Positions 1 to 6,794 of a stretch of 29,785 nt of DNA are shown piece by piece. The notes under the pieces are model-generated. The model was not told the origin of the DNA and searched no databases. It saw nothing but the letters and a program-made list of their open reading frames with translations. Numbering within the stretch: position 1 is the first letter of the stretch; the number at the start of each line of letters is the position of its first letter. Both the position numbers and the translations under genes were made by a program. The stretch comes from a virus: positions 1 through 29,785 of the IMG/VR virus record IMGVR_UViG_3300038450_000036. One strand, given 5' to 3'.

Positions 1-180
1 TGCCTCAAGTCTTTTCGCTTTATGGCGTTGATACGATTCTCGTTTTTCTCGTTTTATCCGTGTTGGATTCCGTCGATTCCACTCGTATTGATATTCACGA
101 TGAGCCTGTCGGCAAAGCTCACATCGACATTTGTGATTGCAGTAGGCACCTTGCGTGCCATGTTTGATCTTAGGTGTCAT
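1..180 (-). CDS. HNH homing endonuclease-like protein, N-terminal part (runs off window)
   Basis: The first 60 codons of a minus-strand gene are visible; the 3' part lies outside the window. The start ATG (178-180) overlaps the stop of the 1249-codon gene by a few bases. The N-terminus reads KHGTQGAY followed by a C-x-C-x2-C cluster (HKCRCELCRQAHREY) and a Lys/Arg-rich stretch (NRRNPTRIKREKRE). The same arrangement (HG...Y...GCRCDECR.A.R.Y..W.R.N) opens the complete HNH protein at 8423-8968, so the two look like paralogues. The catalytic HNH motif is not in the window, so the assignment rests on this similarity. A free-standing homing endonuclease placed directly after a host gene fits the pattern seen elsewhere here. 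Confidence 0.6.
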   Translation of the reverse strand, partial: MTPKIKHGTQGAYCNHKCRCELCRQAHREYQYEWNRRNPTRIKREKRESYQRHKAKRLEA

Positions 181-3100
181 TGTGTTTGGTGTAGTTTTCC
201 TCATGCCATCCCACGGGTGAACCCTGCGCGATGCTCCACTCCATGCCGGGATCTTCCTTCTCCGGGTTCATACCGTGAATCGGGCATTTCAGCTTATCCC
301 ACTCACAAGTGCAACCCCGGTAGTTACCATCCGCGTCCATGGCGAATGACTTCTCGTTGGGAAGGTTGGGCGCGAGCATGTGTGAGTCCTGGTAAGCACG
401 ACTATCCGCCTCTTCTGCTCCGAACTTCTCGACGTTCGACCCAGGCGATCCAGTTGCAGTTACGACAGAGAACGCGGTATCCGATGGGGTATCCTTCTTT
501 GCGGAGGCGTCGATAAAGCGGATCGGATGAATCGGAATACTTGGTACCCTTTGCTCGATGGTGTTCCTTCCGTTCTTTGTATCCTCCACCATCGATGTGG
601 TCGAGGTCCAGAACAATGAATCTGTCCTCTCCGCACCCGGAGCATCGGTTGGTGTCGTCAGAGTAGTGGGCAATGATGTCTGCCCTGAGCTTGTCTCTAT
701 TGCGCTTACACTCTTCTTTATGGCATTCCTTGCAGGAGGAATATGGTCCTCCCTCCTTGCGAGGCCAGAAGTCATCGAATGACTTCTCGATTTTGCACTT
801 GCTACAGACCTTGCGTCGGTTCTTGTAGTCGGCTGTGATCTTACCCATCCTTCTAGTATATCATCTTGACTACTCCTACTGTCATACTCATCCGCACCTA
901 CCCTACCGAATGCCTGCGGAATACCACTCCACCCGGCGTCGGTGTGCCAGTCAGATTGCGGTGTATGAATCTTCGGCGCTGTTGGTTCCAGCGGTACTAC
1001 CTGTCCTCCACACATAGGGCATAGGCGGTCACGATCTAGTTCTATCTCGCGCCAGTCTTGTTCACAATCAGGGCATTCTGACATCGGTTGTTCACTAGCG
1101 GTTCGCCATGAGCGTGAACCGTCACCCTCGTTACCCTTGGGGACGAACGGGTTGTGAACCTCACAATGGGTACCCTCCCCACAGTGACATTCGTCGTCTG
1201 TGCGCTCTAGAGGGTTGCGTGGTGTGTAAGGTGCGCTCACGTCACCATGATCGGGAGTGGTACCCTCCCCTTCTGACTCACCCGGAGGCCAGAGTGTCTT
1301 GGGCCTCCATGAGTCTGAGGATTCACTCTTCATCCGCATCCACTCTTCCGGCGTGATGTAGTTGGGATCGGGGAACCCGGTGGCTGGTGCCATCTGCTGT
1401 TCCCATCGCTGCTTGAGTGACTGTGAAAGCGGGCTACCCGGAGCGTCCTTGCGATAAGGTGCTTGGAGTACCCCTCCGTTGTTGATCGCGTCCTTGATAT
1501 GCGGGCAGTGAGCCGCTGTTAGCTCGGCGCATCGGTCGTGCATAGCACCCCTGTCCACGATAGGTGACGACTGATCCGCACGCGCCCACGGGAGTAGGTC
1601 ATCGTGACCGTACTCGTCTGCGAACTCCTTGCGGGCTTTCACATCTACGAACACTTTGCCCTGGTCCACCGGCTCACCGCACAGTAGGCACAAGCTGTTC
1701 TCCCTCGCTTTTTTGGAACGGTCGGCGTGTACCATACCCCACCCTGAACCCTGCTCTGGCTCGTTGAGGTTCTTCTGTGTCCACGGCACCGGGCGCAACC
1801 CTAGCGTCGGGTGCTCCCCTAGCGGGCGAGGCATACCCTTCGGAGCTAGCCCTTTGTCCAAGATGTCGGCTGCGAGCCTGGGCCAGTCCACTATCGGGTA
1901 CTCGGATGCCACCTTCACCATTGACTCATAGTAGTCATGCGGCTGTGGGATCGTCTTGTTCTTCCAATCCCAATGCTCCTCGGCTGGTGTGTGAAGTTGT
2001 GGCTGCACTGCGTGAGGGACAGACATAGCCCGCGTGAGCGGGTCACGGTTCATCTCTTTGATCTGGTCAGCCGGGACGAACCACTTGTCCTTCTCGGTGG
2101 GGAATCCCCAATAGGAGGTACCCTCCTCGTAGGGAGTGCCGTACACTCCCTCGGGCTGGAACTCGATACCGAACACGTTCTGCCACTGAGGGTTGTCCTT
2201 CGGATGCGCAGGCTGTAGGCCGTGCTGCTGGATGCGTGCTCGTTCCTCTGTGGGTGCCATGTGCCACAACCCACCCTCGGGCAAGTCCTCAGACCTGAGC
2301 GTGTCGTAGAAGTCCTCGCGTGGGTAAGGGTACATCTCGCTCTCGCAGTTCGGGCAGAGCATCGCGTCTGAGTTTTCTCCACCATCGAACTCCGAATGGT
2401 TACACTCGGGGCAGACCCATTCACTGCGAGCAACCTTGCTGACCTTCTCACCCCTCTGGTAGATCGTTTTCCACCCCGGTACCTTGGTACGGTCCATCTC
2501 TTTCGTGTCACGGTTGTACTCAGTGTGCTCGCCCGGATCGCCCTGCTCGGATTCGCCGTCGTACTTGAAGCCGGGGTACTCCTTTTCAATGAGAGGCTTG
2601 GCCTCGTCGCTTAGCTCTGGCTCCCAATCCCCGAACGACCAGTAGACCTTTTTCTCGGTCTTGTTCACCCACATATCACCGTAGCTGCCATCCGCGTCAC
2701 CGAAGATGTCATCGAGCGTGCGATCCTCGCGAGCATCGCTCACGCTGGACTCTTCTGTCTCGAATGTGATGGTGGGCGGCGAGATACCATCTGGCAGGCT
2801 CGGGCCGTAGGCGATGGTGATGTGCGGTGAGTATTTGTCGCGAGTGTACTCCCCGACCTCTAGACCCCTATCCTCGGCCTTGTCCACTAGCGCTTCATGG
2901 TGGTCCTGTAGAGACTCACCCTCTACGAGCAGCACGATAGGGTGCAACCCTTCTTTGCTCTTTTCTTTGCTCGGAGGAAACTCCTTGATGCCCTTGACGG
3001 TGACCGCATGACGCTCATGAGTCCAGTCATCATCTCGATGCTCACCAGCACCTTCTCCCTGCAAGAACAACATGGTGATGTGATACTCATCCACATCCTC

Positions 3101-3919
3101 AAGCTCCGTGCCTTCGGGCCACTTCTGATCGTGTACCCATTGGTTTATCTCAACCCCGGCTTGGCTAGGAACACCTGCACCAATGTGCATCTCATCTTTC
3201 TTGAAACTACTCTCACGGAATCCTCCAAGGGGTTCCCCAAACTCTTTCGTTTCCCAATCATCTACCATTTCCCGATGCTCGGGCTTTGGCTCAACGTTAT
3301 GCTTGCCCAATACACCGTTGTAATCATCTGTATGATCAATGCTAACGTGAGGTAGGTTGTCGGGATCGCGCAATGAAAAGTACCGACCCTTCTCTCGTAT
3401 CGGTGCATTCCATGGAATCTCATGTAGGTTACCAACTAGAACAGGTTGACCCGACGCACGTTCAGTTCTTTCACCAAATTTCATCGGTTGACCACCCATG
3501 GTCACAAACTTTGCATAAGGTTGATACTCAGGATTTATGGTTTCAGCAATTCCTTCGTGACACTCGGGCCTAAAGCAGTTTCCCATCAACTCACCCTCGC
3601 GACGGAGGTCGCCTAGAGTCTGAGGTTCGCGGATAGTCCACCCGTTGCCAAAGTCATGTACGGGCACCGACATATCTGGCTGACCGTGTTCTTGCTCTAA
3701 CCCTTCCGCTCGACGTAGCTGCTGAGTTCGAGTTTCTGTCGCCATCTTAGTCTGCGTGGGCTCGGGGCTAAGCTTCTTGAGTCTCCACTGGTCGATGCGC
3801 TCATTCTGAATGGCCTTCACCCTTTGTTCCGTTGGATTGAGTGTGTACGCCCTCTCGGATGGAGTCATCTCGATGTCGCTCTTATCCCAAGCCGCCGCCT
3901 TAGCTTCGAGAGTCAGCAT
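170..3919 (-). CDS. Large modular protein: PcfJ-like, 2H phosphoesterase, ART-like and zinc-ribbon modules
   Basis: This 1249-codon ORF reads as a chain of modules. Residues 86-225 resemble PcfJ-like proteins (REGELMGNC, later FSLRD and VLGKHNVEPKPEH). Residues 244-385 look like a 2H phosphoesterase, with paired H-x-T motifs YHITM (His280) and PHITIAYGP (His366). A zinc ribbon follows (C503/C506, C522/C525), then an ADP-ribosyltransferase-like stretch (LWHMAP near 551, GLQP, GVYG). Residues 743-805 form another Cys/His cluster (CLLCGEPV ... MHDRCAEL ... HCPH). A further ribbon is at C949/C952 and C967/C970. Short VARSE (496-500), VASE (670-673) and TASE (940-943) linkers precede the later modules. 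Residues 1024-1173 are an out-of-frame shadow of the HNH gene at 402-848, so the final 69 codons may be translated separately from ATG 379, which has AGGACT upstream. The start at 3919 lacks a clear ribosome binding site. The context suggests a virion-associated protein; that role is inferred. Confidence 0.7.
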   Translation of the reverse strand: MLTLEAKAAAWDKSDIEMTPSERAYTLNPTEQRVKAIQNERIDQWRLKKLSPEPTQTKMATETRTQQLRRAEGLEQEHGQPDMSVPVHDFGNGWTIREPQTLGDLRREGELMGNCFRPECHEGIAETINPEYQPYAKFVTMGGQPMKFGERTERASGQPVLVGNLHEIPWNAPIREKGRYFSLRDPDNLPHVSIDHTDDYNGVLGKHNVEPKPEHREMVDDWETKEFGEPLGGFRESSFKKDEMHIGAGVPSQAGVEINQWVHDQKWPEGTELEDVDEYHITMLFLQGEGAGEHRDDDWTHERHAVTVKGIKEFPPSKEKSKEGLHPIVLLVEGESLQDHHEALVDKAEDRGLEVGEYTRDKYSPHITIAYGPSLPDGISPPTITFETEESSVSDAREDRTLDDIFGDADGSYGDMWVNKTEKKVYWSFGDWEPELSDEAKPLIEKEYPGFKYDGESEQGDPGEHTEYNRDTKEMDRTKVPGWKTIYQRGEKVSKVARSEWVCPECNHSEFDGGENSDAMLCPNCESEMYPYPREDFYDTLRSEDLPEGGLWHMAPTEERARIQQHGLQPAHPKDNPQWQNVFGIEFQPEGVYGTPYEEGTSYWGFPTEKDKWFVPADQIKEMNRDPLTRAMSVPHAVQPQLHTPAEEHWDWKNKTIPQPHDYYESMVKVASEYPIVDWPRLAADILDKGLAPKGMPRPLGEHPTLGLRPVPWTQKNLNEPEQGSGWGMVHADRSKKARENSLCLLCGEPVDQGKVFVDVKARKEFADEYGHDDLLPWARADQSSPIVDRGAMHDRCAELTAAHCPHIKDAINNGGVLQAPYRKDAPGSPLSQSLKQRWEQQMAPATGFPDPNYITPEEWMRMKSESSDSWRPKTLWPPGESEGEGTTPDHGDVSAPYTPRNPLERTDDECHCGEGTHCEVHNPFVPKGNEGDGSRSWRTASEQPMSECPDCEQDWREIELDRDRLCPMCGGQVVPLEPTAPKIHTPQSDWHTDAGWSGIPQAFGRVGADEYDSRSSQDDILEGWVRSQPTTRTDARSVASAKSRSHSMTSGLARREDHIPPARNAIKKSVSAIETSSGQTSLPTTLTTPTDAPGAERTDSLFWTSTTSMVEDTKNGRNTIEQRVPSIPIHPIRFIDASAKKDTPSDTAFSVVTATGSPGSNVEKFGAEEADSRAYQDSHMLAPNLPNEKSFAMDADGNYRGCTCEWDKLKCPIHGMNPEKEDPGMEWSIAQGSPVGWHEENYTKHNDT
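402..848 (-). CDS. HNH endonuclease nested inside the 1249-codon ORF
   Basis: The 148-aa product has an N-terminal zinc cluster (CSKCKIEKSF ... CKECHKEECK), a second pair (CSGCGED), the HNH core DLDHIDGGG and a closing RVLCRNCNW. This is the layout of phage HNH homing endonucleases. ATG 848 is preceded by AGAAGG, a reasonable ribosome binding site. The gene lies wholly within the larger ORF 170-3919, in a different frame. The larger frame stays open throughout, but its residues there have no protein-like features. No room for a group I intron is seen around it, so it is an ORF-only insertion. It would spread by cutting endonuclease-free alleles of its host gene (family knowledge). Confidence 0.82.
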   Translation of the reverse strand: MGKITADYKNRRKVCSKCKIEKSFDDFWPRKEGGPYSSCKECHKEECKRNRDKLRADIIAHYSDDTNRCSGCGEDRFIVLDLDHIDGGGYKERKEHHRAKGTKYSDSSDPLYRRLRKEGYPIGYRVLCRNCNWIAWVERREVRSRRGG

Positions 3920-3925
3920 AGGGTT

Positions 3926-4528
3926 TCAGTCGTGACGTATGATGGAAACGAACGTCTGTTTCGCGACGTTTTCGATGAGGCCAGTAGGGAGGCGGAAGTT
4001 ACCTGCGGAAGCTGATCCATATTTAGCTTTCAGTTTACCATACAGGACGGGGTAGGTCGCCTGCGCCACTTCCTGCCCGGAGCACGTCAGGAACCCCGTA
4101 GGAGGCGCTGCGGCTTCTCCACCGTAGAGCAACACAGTGCCGATGGGGACAAAGAAGCTCTGCTGGGCCAATACGAGGTCGGTGAGGGCAACGACTTCAT
4201 CCGCAACGTGTTCAACACCCCGACCCGTGATGGCGTCGAAGGTGTAGTTGGTGAGGGCGATGTTTGGTTCGCCGCCTTCTGCGGTGATGAGATATGGGCC
4301 TTCTTCGACCCATGCTTTGACCTGTCCGTTAGTGTCCGTGAGCAGTTTGTTCGAGATTTCCGCCCCGGACTCCGTTTCGTAGACTTTGATCGGGTTGCCA
4401 TCGCGTCGTTTGATTTCGACTTTGGCTTCATGGACAGGGACAACGACCTTGACCGCGACTTTTTCGACCGTTTCGACTTCAACGAGCGACTGGACGACTA
4501 TAGGGATTTGGACGCGAGATGCACTCAT
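3926..4528 (-). CDS. Tail fibre/collar-domain protein
   Basis: The C-terminal third of this 200-aa protein (about 126-195) matches the phage tail collar domain: PIGTVLLYGG, PTGFLTCSGQ, YPVLYGKLKAKYG and NFRLPTGL follow the family pattern of a PxGxxxxW-type opening, a CxG step and a final RLP. The N-terminal half is beta-rich with a possible carbohydrate- or adhesin-like repeat (EIKRRDGNPIKVYETESG, TDTNGQVKAWVEEGPY). It probably forms the tip or collar of a tail fibre for host recognition. Neighbours are the holin-like gene upstream and the large modular gene 6 bases downstream. ATG 4528 has no Shine-Dalgarno but is directly preceded by TAATAGACG, the box also found before 5025. Confidence 0.85.
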   Translation of the reverse strand: MSASRVQIPIVVQSLVEVETVEKVAVKVVVPVHEAKVEIKRRDGNPIKVYETESGAEISNKLLTDTNGQVKAWVEEGPYLITAEGGEPNIALTNYTFDAITGRGVEHVADEVVALTDLVLAQQSFFVPIGTVLLYGGEAAAPPTGFLTCSGQEVAQATYPVLYGKLKAKYGSASAGNFRLPTGLIENVAKQTFVSIIRHD

Positions 4529-4537
4529 CGTCTATTA
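4529..4537 (-). promoter_or_regulatory. TAATAGACG start-proximal box (copy 1)
   Basis: On the minus strand TAATAGACG abuts the ATG of the collar-domain gene. The 16-base string TAATAGACGATGAGTG is identical at the 5025 gene. No purine-rich ribosome binding site is present, so the box may be a -10-like element of a near-leaderless transcript or another initiation signal. The function is inferred. Confidence 0.4.
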
Positions 4538-4565
4538 CGTCCGAGAACCCCGGTGATTTGATCCC

Positions 4566-4679
4566 TCAGTGATGTTTGCGATGCCATAGGTCGGCTGCTA
4601 CCAGCATGGTCACGCCGTTGAATACAGCGAGTCCGAGTGGCGTTACAGTCAGTGAGAGGAATTCTCTGAGTAACTCATG
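4566..4679 (-). pseudogene. Small membrane-peptide frame without an in-frame start (frameshifted holin partner?)
   Basis: An open minus-strand frame here encodes HELLREFLSLTVTPLGLAV then FNGVTMLVAADLWHRKHH, a hydrophobic helix with a basic C-terminus, typical of small phage membrane proteins. It has no ATG, GTG or TTG near its beginning. An ATG at 4678 overlaps the stop of the preceding holin-like gene (ATGA) but lies in another frame and stops after nine codons. A -1 shift soon after that ATG, or a +1 shift at the end of the preceding gene, would produce the membrane helix. It could be a frameshifted gene, a programmed frameshift or a sequence error. Confidence 0.35.
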
Positions 4680-5025
4680 CGTGTCCTATCAAGCTGAGGA
4701 CCACATACAAGAGTGTGGCTATGGTCGCAAGCGCTGCGATCTGTCGTGTCTGTAGTCCAACAATGGCTTTTTTCTCTGCTGTCGCGGCATTGAGGCTGAT
4801 CTTGAGCGCTTCTAGCGCATCAGCCGTACGACCGATGGAGCCATTGATGATCTTGAAATGCTCGTCATATCCATCGAGACGTGCCTCAACAAGGGCTTCA
4901 TATCTCGCCCGCTTTTCAGCCGCCACGATTTCTCTATCGCGCTCTCCGGCAGCTAATACCCGTGCTCGTTCGACCCGCTCAAGCTCAAGTTGTGTTGCAA
5001 CATCCGCTACGTTTGACTCACTCAT
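4675..5025 (-). CDS. Coiled-coil protein with C-terminal membrane helix (holin/XhlA-like topology)
   Basis: This 116-aa protein has a long charged helical region (about 10-90, rich in Glu, Arg and Ala, for example LELERVERARVLAAGERDRE) followed by one hydrophobic C-terminal segment (ALATIATLLYVVLSLIGHA). That topology is shared by XhlA/BhlA-type phage proteins, which anchor in the membrane with the helix in the cytoplasm and act with holins and endolysins during lysis. No sequence-specific motif confirms this, so the holin role is inferred from topology and from the position beside tail genes. ATG 5025 lacks a Shine-Dalgarno and is preceded directly by AATAATAGACG. An open membrane-peptide frame (4566-4679) begins at its stop codon. 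Confidence 0.6.
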   Translation of the reverse strand: MSESNVADVATQLELERVERARVLAAGERDREIVAAEKRARYEALVEARLDGYDEHFKIINGSIGRTADALEALKISLNAATAEKKAIVGLQTRQIAALATIATLLYVVLSLIGHA

Positions 5026-5034
5026 CGTCTATTA
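5026..5034 (-). promoter_or_regulatory. TAATAGACG start-proximal box (copy 2)
   Basis: TAATAGACG abuts ATG 5025 on the minus strand, as at 4528. Here AATAAT differs from TATAAT only at the first base, and TTGAGC lies 18 nt upstream of it. A sigma70-type promoter giving a nearly leaderless mRNA is therefore possible, although the -10 box would end only 5 nt before the ATG. Confidence 0.4.
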
Positions 5035-5056
5035 TTGTGCGCTCGACGTACAAAGC

Positions 5057-5173
5057 TCAAGTGGCGTATAAAGCTAGGTCACTATGACAAGCGTACCTAC
5101 AGTCTCGGATGTCATCTTCAAGCGTCTTGGCGTCCTTGTGGACACGGGTGCCAGTAATGGCAACCCGCTTCAC
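5057..5173 (-). CDS. 38-aa ORF, Rossmann/SLOG-like N-terminal fragment
   Basis: A GTG (5171-5173) overlaps the stop of the upstream 85-aa gene (GTGA) and opens a 38-codon frame whose product begins MKRVAITGTRVHKDAKTLED. The VAITGTR stretch resembles the first strand and glycine turn of SLOG/YpsA-like nucleotide-binding proteins common in phages, which are normally well over 100 aa. If that is correct, this is a remnant or a truncated small protein. It fills most of the gap between 5025 and 5170. Part of its sequence (5146-5166) could also fold as a hairpin. Confidence 0.4.
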   Translation of the reverse strand: MKRVAITGTRVHKDAKTLEDDIRDCRYACHSDLALYAT

Positions 5174-5427
5174 TTCTTCGCTCGGTCCTTGAGGAACTTG
5201 AGAGCAGCGTCCTTGCTCTCGACCTTCTTCCAGCCGGTTTCCTTCCAGCCGTGGTCAGGTGGCCGTGCGATCCAGAAGCCAGATTGCACCCTCACACCGT
5301 TCTTGTACGTCCAGAACTCATGGAACTCGATGGTCCCAAGGATCTTGGTGTGCGCAGAGTGTTTGCCCGCTTTGGGCTTCTGCTCGCGGACGGTCCACCG
5401 TTGAGGGGCGACTTCTACTAGATACAC
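5170..5427 (-). CDS. Small hypothetical protein (85 aa)
   Basis: The family is not recognised. The product is rich in aromatic and basic residues (WTVREQKPKAGK, HEFWTYKNGVRVQSGFWIARP, HGWKETGWKKVESKDAALKFL) and looks like a compact beta-rich domain ending in a basic helix. It begins with GTG (5425-5427) one base after the stop of the 160-aa gene, so translational coupling is likely. No membrane segment or zinc motif is present. Confidence 0.6.
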   Translation of the reverse strand: MYLVEVAPQRWTVREQKPKAGKHSAHTKILGTIEFHEFWTYKNGVRVQSGFWIARPPDHGWKETGWKKVESKDAALKFLKDRAKK

Positions 5428-5428
5428 T

Positions 5429-5911
5429 CTAGGGCTGCCAGGACGTGCCGCGAGGCTGGTTGTCAGGATTGTCCGGGTCGAGCGGCCAGCACTCGTTGCG
5501 TAGGTCGTACGGGATCGGTAGACCTAGCTCTTTGAGCGCCCAATAGGTTGACAGCTTCGCCTCCTGCTGGACAAGAGTGCGAATGGCAAGCTCGTAGTTG
5601 TAGGCACGAATCTCTTGGAACTCGTCCAGGGAGACTACCTCGGAGCCGTCGATGGTGAGACTGATGTCCAAGTCGTCCTCGTCGTACTCGCAGGCGCACT
5701 CGTCGCAGTCGCAGTAGGCGGGAGCCTCATCTTCAACGTCCTCGCGAGTCGTGGCGAAGTAGTTGACTAGCTCCAACATGGTCTTGCTCTCTTCGTGGCG
5801 ACCGCACAGTTCATCGAACGCAGCGGTACCGGGCCTCTCCTGTTCGCAGGCATAGTCTAGAAGCTCTAGACGGTTCTCAAGGGTGGTTTTGATGTCTTGG
5901 ATAGCGGTCAT
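5429..5911 (-). CDS. Acidic Cys-rich hypothetical protein (160 aa)
   Basis: The family is not recognised. The N-terminal half is helical (TLENRLELLDYACEQE). An acidic central stretch holds closely spaced cysteines (YCDCDECACEYDEDDLD, about 67-83), a possible metal site or acidic linker. The C-terminal half is again helical with aromatic residues. ATG 5911 lies 6 nt after a strong -10/-35 pair (5918-5946), and AAGG also precedes it, so it could be made from a leaderless transcript or by normal initiation. It probably heads a small unit with the genes to its left. Confidence 0.65.
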   Translation of the reverse strand: MTAIQDIKTTLENRLELLDYACEQERPGTAAFDELCGRHEESKTMLELVNYFATTREDVEDEAPAYCDCDECACEYDEDDLDISLTIDGSEVVSLDEFQEIRAYNYELAIRTLVQQEAKLSTYWALKELGLPIPYDLRNECWPLDPDNPDNQPRGTSWQP

Positions 5912-5917
5912 AGCTGT

Positions 5918-5946
5918 ACCTTAGCAGGGGTTCCCGTGCTTGTCAA
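5918..5946 (-). promoter_or_regulatory. Sigma70-type promoter, leaderless arrangement
   Basis: On the minus strand TTGACA (5941-5946) is followed by a 17-nt spacer and TAAGGT (5918-5923), preceded by TGC (extended -10). Six bases (ACAGCT) then separate the -10 from ATG 5911, placing the expected transcription start on or beside the ATG. The same geometry occurs at 7190-7218. Confidence 0.55.
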
Positions 5947-6157
5947 GCTCAGGCGACATCTTGTTGCCGACCACGACGTGATAGCTGAGGATCGTGGCCT
6001 TGTTGACGTTGCCGCCGTTGCGGAAGTGTTCGCCCTTCTCGGTCGTGACCGTGAATGGGAGGTTCAGATGGCTCGCCGCCTCGATGGTCGCGATGACCTT
6101 GGCGATAGCATCGGCCCGACCACCTGTGGGCGAGAACTCATAGCGTCGATCCTCCAT
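5921..6157 (-). CDS. Small hypothetical protein (78 aa)
   Basis: The family is not recognised. The sequence (DRRYEFSPTGGRADAIAKVIATIEAASHL, then FTVTTEKGEHFRNGGNVNK and ILSYHVVVGNKM) suggests a small alpha/beta domain. ATG 6157 overlaps the stop of the Cys-rich ORF (TGATG), with GGAG upstream. Its 3' end carries the promoter of the next gene (TTGACA at 5941-5946). Confidence 0.65.
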   Translation of the reverse strand: MEDRRYEFSPTGGRADAIAKVIATIEAASHLNLPFTVTTEKGEHFRNGGNVNKATILSYHVVVGNKMSPELDKHGNPC

Positions 6158-6300
6158 CAGCTAGACTCCGCCACCAACTCGTTGAAGAACCGCGAGCGGA
6201 GGCCGGTGCCTCCACACGTCAGGCATGGGTGGCCGTCAAGCTCGTTGCGCGTGCCCTCGCAATCGCCGCAGACGTGTTCGCAGGAGTCCTTGGGAGCCAA
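6157..6300 (-). CDS. Cys-rich zinc-knuckle ORF, possibly a 5'-truncated gene
   Basis: This frame encodes CEHVCGDCEG and, 13 residues later, CLTCGGTG, a pair of C-x2-C-x-G-like knuckles as in DnaJ-type zinc fingers, then SRFFNELVAESS. No ATG or GTG lies near; a TTG at 6298-6300 with GAGACAGGG upstream is the nearest candidate start. Its 5' part overlaps the AP2 gene in another frame. The protein-like composition and the TGATG junction with the next gene argue that it is real. It may be the surviving 3' end of a gene interrupted when the AP2 ORF arrived. Confidence 0.4.
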   Translation of the reverse strand: MAPKDSCEHVCGDCEGTRNELDGHPCLTCGGTGLRSRFFNELVAESS

Positions 6301-6794
6301 CCCTGTCTCATGCCCGCAGATGTCAAGCGAGGATCTTCGCCTGTCTCGTAGAACGCTTCTGCCATGCGCTTCGCCTCGTCCAAGTCCTTGTACGAGCCAA
6401 GCCGTTTCTTGACACCATCCTTGTCGCGCACCTGGACGAACCATCGGTTACGCTTGCTGTTCCAACTGATACCCGTGATGCCGCTCTTGTTGTCGGGGTG
6501 AAGGCATCCCGACTGTTTGCGCACGGCGTGGCCCTTGAGAGCGATAGCTCGCGCTACCACGGGGTCGAGCTTTTCCTTGTGCCGTTTGACTCCGCGTGAA
6601 CGATCCGCGTTCGCCCGACGCTGAATGACCTTGCGCGGGATCGCCATCTGTAGACGGAAGTCACTGGCGGCTATCCCGGCGTCGGCTGCGTCCTCGTACA
6701 CACCCAAGTAGACGTGCTTGCCATCGACTTTGACGCTCGCGAGCCACTTGCCGTGAGTCTTACTCCACGTAACGCCTCGAAAGCCAGAACGCAT
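6219..6794 (-). CDS. Double AP2-domain DNA-binding protein (mobile-element type)
   Basis: The 191-aa product has two AP2-like domains. The first is at about 3-50 (GFRGVTWSKTHGKWLASV, KHVYLGVYEDAADAG). The second is at about 103-150 (SGITGISWNSKRNRWFVQV, KRLGSYKDLDEAKRMAEAF). A basic linker joins them. In phages AP2 domains usually accompany HNH nucleases in homing enzymes, but no HNH core is visible here. It could be a nuclease-less relic or a DNA-binding regulator. ATG 6794 overlaps the stop of the double-psi-barrel gene (TAATG) with GAGGGAG upstream. The last 40 residues are low in complexity and overlap the Cys-rich frame, so the original C-terminus may have been lost. Confidence 0.72.
   Translation of the reverse strand: MRSGFRGVTWSKTHGKWLASVKVDGKHVYLGVYEDAADAGIAASDFRLQMAIPRKVIQRRANADRSRGVKRHKEKLDPVVARAIALKGHAVRKQSGCLHPDNKSGITGISWNSKRNRWFVQVRDKDGVKKRLGSYKDLDEAKRMAEAFYETGEDPRLTSAGMRQGWLPRTPANTSAAIARARATSLTATHA

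Noticed and set aside
22-516. 164-codon plus-strand ORF at the left end
   Set aside because: It is antisense to two minus-strand genes and its composition is typical of a shadow frame.
402-848. Group I intron carrying the nested HNH gene
   Set aside because: Only about 12 bases separate the flanking protein-like string from the HNH start, and the HNH stop lies inside the other copy, leaving no space for an intron core.
5146-5166. Hairpin GGGTTGCCA-TTAC-TGGCACCC as a terminator
   Set aside because: One stem base is unpaired, no U-run follows on the minus strand, and it falls within a plausible small ORF.
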